DNA of 64,000 nucleotides from Chromobotia macracanthus (taxonomy: Eukaryota; Chordata; Actinopteri; Cypriniformes; Botiidae): positions 2,555,001 to 2,619,000 of the forward strand of contig JAZGTH010000011.1 in the NCBI GenBank assembly GCA_036877525.1, written 5' to 3'. The position numbers were made by a program, and so were the translations under genes. This document shows positions 22,601-35,400 of this stretch, piece by piece; position 1 is the stretch's first letter, and each line of letters opens with the position of its first letter. The notes under the pieces are model-generated. The model saw nothing but the letters and a program-made list of their open reading frames with translations, did not search any database and was not told where the DNA came from.

Positions 22601-25600
22601 AATACAAAGAACATTAATTTATTATTTAGACCACTTAGTGATTGCTTTCAACCAGCATAACAGAAAAAAATTCTGGAAAAAAAAAAAAAAAAAAAATAAT
22701 CGCCTACCCTGCCTTTGACATTCAAATCTCTCAAATCAAGGGGCAGACCGAAATGTTTATGACTGAGGGTGTGTTCTAATATCTCTCCTCACTTACCATC
22801 CTTGTCGATAGTGAAGGGCACATCGGGGGTGACAATCTCATAGCTGCAGATCTGACTGAACTGGAAAGAGCAGTCAGCATCCACAGCCTCCACCTTCAGG
22901 ATGCTGTCGTACTTCTTGCCCTCGATCACTGTGGCTTTGTAGGATTTCTCTTTAAACACTGGCGCATACTCATTCATGTCATTCACTTGGATGTGGACGG
23001 TAGCCCTGGAGGAAATCAAAGCATGTTTATAAACTAGAATCGAATGGGTGTGAATAAGCAGGCCAGTGACGCAGGGTCTCGCGTGTTAACAGCCACAGGA
23101 TTGATTTGGGCGTGAACTGAGGGTACACTGACCCCCTCAGGGCTTTGTGATGCACTATTAACTTGATCTCTTACGAAATCCCTTATATCCATGTCACTTT
23201 TCACAGTACATTTGTTTACTTGTGATTATCATTAGAATTCTTTCTTACTGTAATAATCAGTAATGTACCTTCATGTTTTTAAGATGTTTTTAAGTCAGCA
23301 TAAATAACAAACGGCATTACAAAATCTACCATAATGGTTTAAATAAAACCGTGTGAAAAATGTTATGTGTTATGAGAATCGGGGTTGGTAAATATACATA
23401 GTTTAACCTTCTGTCATATTTTCCCTTTTAATTTGTGGTAAAACGTCACATTTATGTTCTGTGTGTTATTACGTGACATTTCATTTGAGGTCTCTTGCGG
23501 CTAAATGCCACCAATAATTACCAGACAAGATGAAACCAACAGAATGACTCGACACAAAAACTAAAAATAAACGCTGGACCTCATCAAATACAGATTAACT
23601 TCCATTCGTTTGAATACACTCAGGCTGGATGCACCTGAACTAACATACACACTTGTGAGATTTCTTCATGTTGCCTCCATCAGGCCCCTCTCCACAGTCG
23701 TAGGCTTGAATGGTGAGGGTGTGTTCTTTCTGCAGCTCACAGTCCAGTTTGTCCTTGGCCCGGATCACCCCCTCTCCAGTGGACTTATCCAGAACCACTG
23801 CCTCAAATGGAACATTCTGCCCATGGATCTTAAAGCCGCAGATCTCACCTGGAAACGGTACAGCACACACAAGTTCAGTCAAGCTAAAGTGACGGCTGCC
23901 GTACAAGACCCAAAACAAAACTAACACGCCACGCTTAACTAAGAACAGCCAATGGGGATTGAAACACTGAGGGTGAGTGGGAGGTGGGCGTGTCTGTGGA
24001 GGAAGCCAGATGCATTGTGGGATGGGTGAGAATACAGGAAGTGAGTGGACGAGAGTTAAATAAGGGAATTCTTAGTGTCTGGTCCAAGCCGTTTGATCAC
24101 ATCGCATCCAGTCATGCAGTAAATACCAAGAATGCAGACAGGCATTTCACAGGAATACTTAAATAAACATGGACAGGAATGAAATGATATGAACCAAGAA
24201 ACAAATAGCCAATATCTGTGAATTTCTATTTAATCTGTACACTCAGAAATACTACAACATATTTAAAGAGTTACGATTTTGGTTAAATGTAAAAAAAGAA
24301 AACAGGTTAAAATGTTACAGGTAATCCTGAAGCGATGAAGAGGATTTATGACAGAGATCCACAGTCACTTTAAAAAACACAAATGAAAGGAAATATCAAA
24401 ACAAACAAGCAAAATCCCTCATATAGAGCATTAATTTCCTTTTTAAACTAATTTTGGAGTGAAGGAAGTTTTCCTGTGCAATGGTGTCTCACGCAAACCC
24501 TTTAATACAAACTGAAAGAATGAAACAATAAAAAAAACAGAAGAAAAGTGGCAGAACTTAAAGACTGGATGAGAGCAGGGGTTAGAAATATCCAATCGCC
24601 TGACATCCACATCAAACAGCCGCAATGACATGCTGTATCTCATCTAGTGAAGAAGAGGCTTAAACTGAAGATCAGACCAAATCACAGACAGTACAGCAGA
24701 GAGAGTTTGCATCAGTAACAATCTCAGCGACGATGCTTCTCTTCACAAATCCAGCAGGAATTAACACAATTAAACACTGGTACTACTTGTCGTTCGTTTG
24801 GGTTACTAGTTTCTTTTTATACTCAAAAGCAGCATAAGGATATTCTGCCTCTAAAGGTTAAGGAAAAGTCTAGGATACATCCGAAAGCACACATTTTGGG
24901 ATGCCAGATTTAACAGTTCTCTGTCACAATCTTTTATTTAGTTTGTTTTGTGGCTGATGCACTGTTAGGATATGCAAACTTCCATGGATGTCTCATGCAC
25001 AGATATTTCTAGATTCTGTTATCCCCGCAACGCACTTCCGTCATCCAGTTGCTAAATTATTGTTCCCAAAGAATTCAAAGGTGAGAGAAAACAGGAAAAC
25101 AAAACCAAAAGAAGAACTGGGAAGAGATTAAAGAGCATGACAAGAGGTTCTGTGTGAAGTGCCGGTTTCTTATAATTGCATTAGTGGGTTAATAAAACAA
25201 GGTTACAAAGCAGGAGAAAGAACCCATTATCACCTTCTTTGGTGAAGGTCACCTCAAAACTCTCTACAAGAAGGGAGAAAAGATAAACCCAGATCAGTTA
25301 GACAAAGAACGAGATTCCAGAGACAGAGAAAACAGTCAAGACAGACATTTCAGAACCAGTTGGGTTAGAAACGTAACAGGAATTTATGGGAATATATGAG
25401 AATTATAGCCTCATTTGTTAAAGAAGTGAATATGTTTATTTTTATGTTTGTATATGATTTGTATAAATCAGCCAAAATTTCCATTAACTTTCTGTAATAT
25501 TCAAACTTGGAGTATTGCTAAAATTCCCAGCTTTGCAACACTGTGAGACTCTACCTGCACAAGCTGTACAGAGAGACAATGATTCTCTCCACGACTGTCG

Positions 25601-27880
25601 CTTTGTCCTGTATAAAATCACAACTAAACTAAACAAATAAGCTGCATGTTATGACCCGTTTCCATAACATGCAGAATTAGATTCTTTAACAATCACTTGT
25701 TAAGCTACATGTGAATAATTTTGATTCCTGTGCAAATACAAACATGTCATTACTGTGCTACATTTAAAAGACAAAATGCAGATTTTCATTGAATATGTAG
25801 TAATGATCTGACAGCTATTCCGTGTGGAGGATAAATCTATGTTTATAGTCATAATTTAAGAGTTTGTAGTCGAGATGGAGCCGATATCACAGTGCAATTC
25901 TTGTATCATGGTAATCTTGAGGTTCAGTACAGATTGATGAGTTCACATTTTTATTGAAAAACAGAACAAAAACTAGACAAAAGTTGTTTCATAGTCCCTG
26001 TGGGAGTTAAAACGTTGAATTTTGCAACCATTTGACAGAAAAAGTTTAACCAAAAAACATTAATTTTTTGATATTAGCATCACCTGATCAGCACTAATAC
26101 TAGCCAGACTCACTGGTAAAATAAAAAAAAAGTGTCTCTGCTTTTCCTTTAGGTTCGGCTTTGCTGACAGTTTAGGGCCCAGTTTGACCCCTTCATTGGC
26201 CTCTCCTACCCTGTTTTTACCTCTACAATTACAGATGGATTTTCCATTACGCTCTGATGTATAGAGCAAGTTACGTGTCTAAAGCTTTGTGCCTCATCGC
26301 TGTGCTCAAGGACACTGATGTCTGTACTGATCTAGAAACTTCCAGCCCAAAATACAGCCTCATGCTGAGCACCAAGTCCAACAGTGCTTCATTTCCATCA
26401 GAAAAAACACAATGAATATTGATTCTTTCTCTCAGACTGCTGTACTGCAGAAGAGAATCGATTAAGATGTAACAGAAGCAGCCTGAAATCTCCTGTTGGA
26501 GGGGATTCATTGTTTACTTGATTATATTTTTGTTTTATGACCATCTTAGGAATTGACTGTCCAGAAGGTTAACAGACCAGATAAAGTTTTTAAGGAGTCG
26601 GTCATGATAAATCAGAGGGGATATGGAAATTGACAGCGAGGTGACACCACACAGTCCTCCACTGATAGAAATGTAAGAGATCAGGACATCCTGTGTAAAG
26701 AGGAAGTCAACGAAAAGTCAGAAAGTCAACGCTTTGAACTGGATTACAAAACTGCATCATGAATCAGGATGTGTCTGGTCCTAATGGGACATCCTTTCAC
26801 CCCAAAATGAAATGTTTTTCATCATTTACTCATGTCATTCCAAACCTTATGACGTTTTGTGGAACACAAAAGAAGATATTTTGAGAAAAAGTGGTTTTGT
26901 GTCCATACATTGGACACAAACAGTGTCCATACAATGAGTGCCACTGTTGTTTGGTTACCAGCATACTTCAGAATATCTTCTTTTGTGTTCCTCAGAAGCA
27001 AACAGTAATACAGGTTTGAAATGACATGCGGGTAAGTAAATGATGAAATAAAATAATATTTATTTCTGGACAATCCTATTAATGATTTGATTTTGCAGTC
27101 CTTTCAAGATAAACTGCATTACTACACAAAGTGATTTTTCTCCCAGCATGCCTGCTGCTAGTTCCCACAATCCTTAGCGGCATCCCACATTTGGAGAGCA
27201 CTGAGAACTGGTATTAAAAGTGTCAGAACTGAGGCAGGGCATTCACAATGGACCAACAGCTTTGAAAAGAGGTCAAAGGAAATGTCTAGTGACTAGAAAA
27301 GGCCAGAGTTGATGCTAACCCTGCACATTCCCTCTCACAGGAAACAAGCCGAGAAAGAGGAACTTTCATTGACCTTGATATCAGAGCAGCTCCAGAAGTC
27401 TAAAGACCAGCTGCCAGAGGAATGAAAAGTGAAAGTGATCTTTTGGAAAGCTTTATCTTCATCTTTACTGATTAGCTATGTGCATATTACCTCATTCTTC
27501 ATTTCCTCATATTCCTCATTTGCATATTCACACTGAATATAATGAATTTGGGGGAAAAAAGAACCAGCGACTGGTTTACCTCTCGGATTCATATGTCTTG
27601 GATATCATGTCTGGATATTAAGGAGATCAGTGATACTCAATGTTTTAAATACTCATTTCTGAATGTAAAACTCAATATCTAGAGACCTAAACACTCCTAA
27701 ATCTGAACAGCATAAACCACGCAAAAACAAACAGCCCCATTAACCAAGAGCATTAGAGCCTACAAACCTAATTACAAACAAGCCTCTGCAAACATGATTA
27801 CAACAGCAAGTTCAATATCGGCTGGATAATATTAGGTGGCATATATATGTATTAAAATAGCTCTTCAAACAAACCACAAT

Positions 27881-27926
<46 letters not shown>

Positions 27927-29384
27927 TATATACACGTGTGTGTGTGTGTGATTATTGTTTGTTTGAAGAGCTATTTTAAGGCTTTGAAACAAGGTTTGAT
28001 ATAAAGAAAACTGATAAACAAAGAGTAGATCTACAGGAAACGTGTGTCATACCATCATCACAGTTTCAAACCAAAAAGTAATGTTCAAAGGTTTGCAAAG
28101 TGGCAAGTACAAAGCCAGAGAAACATCCAGCAAAACCTCGTAGCTGTAAAGTTTCTGATATTTCAGTATTCTTGATATTTAAAATCATAAAGTTACCTCA
28201 CAAGAATTTCCGCTCGACTTTTTCCACGAACACAAAAATCTAGGTATCACTAGTCAACAACTGGAAAATGATCAGGTACATACACTCATCAATAAAAGGG
28301 AAATCAATGTAACTCATGACTAAATGTTCATGTTCAGAAAACATGAGGAACAAAATGGCTGACAGTTCAGTGTGAGACCATAAGATGGAGGATCTTACCT
28401 GCATAGCGCAGTGGGGCGTCTTTGTCCAGGGCTATGAGTGGAGGGTCCAAGAGAACTTTGTCGTCATTTTCTGTCACGATACCGTGATACGTGGTCTCAA
28501 TCCATGGCTTGTGCTTATTTACTGTGGAAAACAGGAGAAATAAGTTATTTTGTGCCGACTATAACCAACCCCAGACAACTAGCTATTATTTTGGTTTTCT
28601 GTGAGGATTCACTGTAGTACAGTACAATGTTTAAAACTAGCAGAAAATCATACACTAACAGGCCAAGCAGTATGACAGTGAGAGATGTTCAAAGATGTCA
28701 ACCATTAGAGAAATTGTTATACTTTTTATATTCCAACTTTCTTGTGTGGTTATTATCTGGCAGTTATTTTCATGTGAGGACAGAGAAAAATGGGGTAATG
28801 TGAAAACATTAAACAAGATGTATTCCAAACAATTCAAGATACAATGAAATGGATAAAACACAAAGCACAGTTTGGCTAATTATGGCTGCTAATAAACTGC
28901 CAGCATTAATTGAACTGATTTGCAGTCACAGGTGTGCCACAGGTCTGAACGCAGCTCATCCAACCAGAATTTACATACATTTATATAACTCAATACATAA
29001 TACATAATCATATTAGTCTGTTTTAAAATGTTTCATAACTAAAGTTTTGTTTTATGTACAATGTGAACAATTATACACAACATATACAAAATATCTTTTG
29101 TTAAAATCCAAATAAAATAACTTAATTTTCATTTGTAAACTATTTAATTCATTACATTATCCCAAAATAGACATTACCACAAGATAATTTAATGAATAAA
29201 TTATACTTTGGTTTACATGCTTTATATTAGCCAGAGGAAAAATAAATAAATTGCAGGTTACTTTACATACCTTTCTTTACGTATCTCTATCCATTCATCC
29301 ATCCATATCTATATCTATATCTATATGTATATCTTTAAATCTAAATCTAAATCTAAATCTAAATATACATATATACACATATAC

Positions 29385-29436
<52 letters not shown>

Positions 29437-32400
29437 ACTCATTATAATATAAGCCCACACCTCCTGAACAGGCCTTCAGCGTGACATAACGCAGCACCAG
29501 CAGGCTGTGGCATTTGCCGCCTCTGTTTGCTCAGCCTGTGGAATCTCAGCAGCTCATTGCTGCTGTTGACTGAAAGCTTTGAGCTCTGTCAGGTCTGAAA
29601 GCACAAAGCACAGATGCAGTCCATGCGGTTTAGCTGCAGACTGCAGAAAGACTGCAGCGGTGCTGTCTGGGCGCAGAGGTTGATTTGAAGGGCGGATCTC
29701 CCTGTTCATTCTCTACACACAAAATGTGATACTCCTGCAGTGCCGTTCTCATCGTGTGCGGAACCGACATGGAGGCAATGGCAGAAAGTAAATGAAACAA
29801 GCTCAGCTCACCGATGCTGTTATCAGCAGGGTCCATCACAGCACAGAGTCGACTGAAACGCAGCCTGAGGCAAGCTTAATAATTTAAGAAACATAATGCA
29901 CTTCCTAAAAGTAAGCATGCCAGAGGACCCGTCTCTCCTTTGGGCATCTAACTCATCCCAAACCATAAAGCTTAAAGGCTTCTCTTCCTCTCTTTGTTTG
30001 AAACTAAATTGCAGGTTACTTTAAATACTTTTCTTTACATATACTGAAGTCAAATAAAGCCAAACTGAAATTTTCCAGGAAATCGGACCCGACAAGCAAT
30101 AATGTTAATACAAAATAGGACGTTTTAAACATTCCTAGAACTTTCAAATTAATACTTTTCAATGTTTTTGTTACTTAATGGAAATATTAGGTAAATGTTC
30201 TTACAACCTAAAATTGTTAGCTGAGATGATAATATCTGCCGTCTCTTTCCAGGAAAGTCTCCTTTGCACCTGCTCGAGTAATCTGGGTGATTTGTTGGCT
30301 TCTCTGTGATTTCTCTGCGACTCACACCGCAGGCAGAAGAGCAGTGCGATGTTAATTGAAGAATCTAACTCCAAAGCAATGATCATACACAAACGCTCAG
30401 ATTAAATACCATATCCAATTTCACACCTTTAAAAAAACGACAGAGCTATCGCCTTATGTGCATGTTTATACCCTGTTCACCATCAGATGCAATATATTGT
30501 GATTGAAATCTGTGAAAGGTTAAACATGAACTATTATATCTGTCCGTCAGCTCTGTAAACACATGAAGGCAAACTCATAACATCATAATCAGTACAGTAG
30601 GAGCTGGGAGGGGCAGGAAATTTGTCCCTGGCTCATAAATCGTCTTAGCGACAGTGCTCACGTGATGTGGAGCTGCTGCTGCTTGTCCCTGGACAGATTG
30701 TGTGAGCAGACTACCCTGATAATCTGCTTTAAACTCGCAGCTTTACACAACCTTAGGAACTGCGGTAAAGTTGAGTACAGCGCACAGGATGTTTAGCTTA
30801 CTGCACTCTGCTTGTTAAAGACACAGTTTATTGTTTACATGACGAATGCTTAAGAGGAAATTATTGCTTTTTTTATCAAGTTAACTACAATCAGTTAACT
30901 ACAAATACAAGTTAACTGCAAATAAAGAAATCAAGCTAAAATTAAACTTTAAAAATACAAAGTTTATTTTGTGTGCGCAGAACATTCTGTCAGAATACTA
31001 GAATCTTCTGGGTCTTTTTTTGGATGATGAGAAGTTTTGAGTGGTTGCGAGTTGGCCCAATTAGAAAAAAAACAGCTCTAAATATCTATGATACTCCAAT
31101 CGTTAGATACATACGGCAGCTCAGGTCACTGCTTCCATGTAAATCTGTGATCTTCTTGCCCATTTTACTGCCCACTAGACAAGAATCATAAATCAAAAGC
31201 CAAGAAAAGCTGCTCTACCTGAGATATTTCATGCCTGTCCCACAAACAGTGTATGAAAATTACACACTGAAGTATAATTCGTAGCATTTGTGTGAGCAAC
31301 AACAAGAGTGAAGCTTTTCTTAACAAGCACCACTGATAACTAACAAAGTAAACTAACACATCAGCGTGGGTCATTAACAGCTGTGTGGTCAAACCCTTGA
31401 CGTTAAGCTGGTCTTGTTCCTACTAACAACTGTTTCTTGTCATTCCTGTCACAACACAAACACACCGATAACACGGTTTCTCATCACAGATGAAGGCAAG
31501 AGGAGAAATTATCCGCACTGAGAACCTGTTTACAAACAGGCACTTAAGCTGGGCAACAAAGTATGAATTCTATCATGTCTAAAGATGCTTAATTTGGGCA
31601 ATTAGGTGACTGTCTTTATTTAGTGATGTTTTGGTGCGTCTCAGAAAAGGGTCTTGAGACCTCTTGGAGAGCATTCAACCATGGCAGTGATCCCGGCAAG
31701 AGAGAAGAACAGAACACACACAACCATGTGCAAACACTCACATAACATATGACACACACATCACTCACATCTCTTAACAAAAACACACGGACCAATCAAA
31801 CCCCCTTTATGAGCCATTATAAACAGTTTATGTTTGAAAAACTTAATGCAGATGTCTGGTTTCCATCATTATCAGCTGAACGGCCTGGTATCAGAGAGGA
31901 AGGCCGGGTTATGAGGCTGACAGGGAATAAATCAGATCACTGAAGGAGCTCTGATGTGGCTGATATCATTTCTGAGCACTTGGTTACAGTTTGTGGGCCT
32001 GCTGCCACCCAGCTAACAGGAAACGTTCTCAAAACGTTGGCTAACATTCTTTATAAGTTCTCTCAGCATTACCAAAAAAGTTCTTTCAGTACCATTAGTA
32101 GAACTTTTTTAACTTTATGTGTTATCTCTATCAAAATCATTATTCTAAATTTGTTAGATAAAAACATTTGGATATTGTTCTTATAACCAAGCAATAACAT
32201 TAATACAATGTCTAAAAATGGCTTTGAACATCACTAAACCTTCAAAAAAACATTTTGAATGTATTTGTTACTCAATGGAAATGTTAGGGAAGCGTTCTTA
32301 CAACCTTGTGTTTGTGTTAAGCAGGGGAGCTGGTTGTTTTTACATCCATTTCACACAGAAGCACTTCAGCTGGTTGCATGGCAACAATGCGAGTCTCATC

Positions 32401-35400
32401 CACTGGGAATATACGGACGCATGCGAGAGCGTTTTAATAAACAGAGCAGGTGACTGAGCACCAACATCATCATCCCATAATGACAACAGTAATTTAAAAA
32501 GACAGAGAAACACGCTGACTTCTGTCAAAGTGTGTAGAGGTTTACAGTGTTTAATATATGAAGACATGCAGATCTAATGCAACGGATGTTATTCTGAAGT
32601 AGTTAGTGGAATGATACAGAACAAAAGTTAAAATAACCAAGCAATAATGTTAATACAACATCTAAAAAATTGTCTGTTTGGAACATTCCTAGAACATTAA
32701 AAAAAATGGGTAACGCTGTTGTTACTTAATGAAAACGTTAGGGATGTTCTTACAACCTGAGACTGTTAGCTGGGTAAACACCTGAGCACATTAAATATAT
32801 ACGATCTGAGCAAACCCAAGTAATACAATTTGGCATGGATTTTGACCCGTAGCAACCACCCAAGAACACCATAGCAACAACATAGTGACAACATGGCATA
32901 ACCTGGCACAACACCCTAGCATCATGCTGGTGAGATGTGCAAGCACTAAATCTAGTATTCTGATTACAATCTACAAAACATGATGATGAGAGCAAAATGA
33001 CCCACTTTTCACAACTGCAGAAAACAGAATTTTAATGTGACGAATGTAACCACCATCCAAGATCCAGATTACAGTCATTCGGGCAATATCCGCAAATTAA
33101 GCCATTCAGTCGTAATTAAATCTTCTGAATGCATGCAGGCTGGAATTAGCGTGTAATGATGCAGTTGCATAAGAAGACACGCTTGACTCAGAGCTGTCTC
33201 CCACTTTATAACACTCAGGACTGGGGGATTTTGAGCTAAAAACACTTCCTGTGTGTGTGTGTGTTTACTTAACCATATACTCGGGACAAATTTGTACCCA
33301 AAAGTGAGCAAAACCTGACAAATCTGACCAAAACCACTATTTGGGGACATCCTCATTTGTAAAAACAAAAAAATATAGTAAAGTTTTTTCATTGTGTTAG
33401 GTTAGGATATACTGTTTACTACTGTTTAACTAGCTGTGTATATTAAACAGTAGAAGTCTATGAAATGTCCCCACTTAGATAAGTAAACATGTGTGTGAGT
33501 GGTTCTAGTAATCACTATCTTGACCAAACGTCCCCACAAATATTGTAATATCATGAAACTTTGACCGTGTGGGGACATTTTTAGGAAACAAGCTTATAAA
33601 TCATACAGAATGACTTTTGTTGAAAATCTAAATAGCAGAAAGTTTTCTGTGAGGGTTAAGTTTAAGGGTAGGGTTAGTGTAGGGGGATAGAACATGCAGT
33701 TTGTACAGTATAAAAACCATTACGTCTATGAAATGTCCCCATGAAAACATGAAAACCCAACACGAGTATGTGTTGTGTGTGTGTGTGTGTGTGTGTGTGT
33801 CACCCAGAAGAAGCCTGCAGCTCTACATCCAAACACTAACTGCTCATCTCAGCATTCCAACCCACATGTTGAAGCTGGCAAGAGAATCACCCAGCCGCAG
33901 CCTTTACATGCATATCCTGCGTTCTCATTCATCCAGATTTGTGTCACATAAATCTAGGCTGAGATGCAGACCACGTACATTCACACTTACGCATTTGACA
34001 GACGCTTGTATCCATATCGATTTACTGACGTTTAAGCTATACATGTGATCAGCGTGTTTGTGTGTGTTTCCTGAGAATCGAACCCATAACCTTTGTGCTG
34101 CTAACACAAAAGTCTACCAGTTGAGCTACAGGAACACATGCAGCCCCACATTGCTGTGTTATTTATCCAAATAAAATATTAAGGAGTTTGTGTATGCGGC
34201 AGATGGGGGGGTCGGGTCACGGATTGTTGTGCTATGCCTGGCATGCAATCGTGTTAGCCAACATGTAAACCCATTGACATTTAATCCCATAATGTGATGC
34301 TCCTGTTCACAGACTTACACGCTTTACAGTGTGCTGTGACATGGCACATATGCTTCAAAGGCAGCTGTAGGTCAAAAGCAGGAGTGCTGTGAGAACGGAC
34401 CACACGGCCGAGTTATTCTTTCATTCAGATCATGGCAGAATCTTTTGGAACATACAACAGGAAGCCTGAAACTCCTGTAAAATAATCACAATGTTTTATA
34501 AGCTTTTTCATAAACATAAAAATCTTGTTACACCCACAAAAATCCTGGTCAAATATTTTAAAAGTATTGTTTTTTTAAATAAATATATGTTAATATGACA
34601 AGGTACATAAAAACCATATTCAAATAATAATCATTTAAACATAATTTTTTAATACATTTTTACTGTTTACCAGTTGTAAGAAACCTGTGAATAGTACATT
34701 TAAGTGGTGGGAATCCCACAAAACGTTTTCCTGTAATTATTTGATCATAAAAGACTCCACAGAGCGAACGGAAAACAGAAGCAATTCATTTACTGTTGGC
34801 TCAGTAACCCGTGAGGAACTTTTTCTGATTTCTGTTCTAAAGCAATTCAACTAAACACTTTGTTCAGCTAATTTTGGCCATTATTGGACACGATGGGGTG
34901 GCGAGTAAATAAGTCCCAGTGATATTCTCAGAGAGTCAAATGAAACAACAGCGGAGCATGAATGTGTGTTGCTGACAACGTGATGTTTGATTGATGAGGT
35001 CAGGATCAAAGGTTATTGTGTCAACCGTGTTAGTTCCTCCATCTGCCAGAATCCCTCAGGAAACACCCTAAAGATGCTGATACAACAACCTGCTTATGTT
35101 CACATGTACTGTTGGCCTGACAACAAACTCTAACGTTTCCATTACGTAACTAAAATGTTAAAGGTGTTATTTTGAATGTTCTAGGAACATATAATGTTTT
35201 TAACATATAATGTTAAAAACATTCCACTAACATTACTTGAAGAACATTTTGATAACTAGAGAGAACATTGAAAGAAACGTTAACCAACAATTAGAGAACG
35301 TTCTTTGTTAGCTGGGATTCCAGATAAAGCTTAAACGCAGCAGACTGGACCTCCTGTTGTGTTCTGTTTATGCACACATTTAAACAGTTTCATGATGGGA

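Larger units (their letters stand above)
23849..28398 (-). other. clstn1: clstn1 introns 2 and 3 flanking the microexon
   Basis: Intron 2 (25264-28398) holds a family C element (about 26795-27070) and a 124-bp inverted repeat with TA/TG core (27854-27977). Intron 3 (23849-25233) has no recognisable repeat. The microexon sits alone between them. Confidence 0.7.

Noticed and set aside
33985..34135. Possible tRNA gene
   Set aside because: Box A and box B are present, but the stems do not pair into a cloverleaf and the sequence continues into a shared SINE tail; several other such loci in the window are equally degraded.
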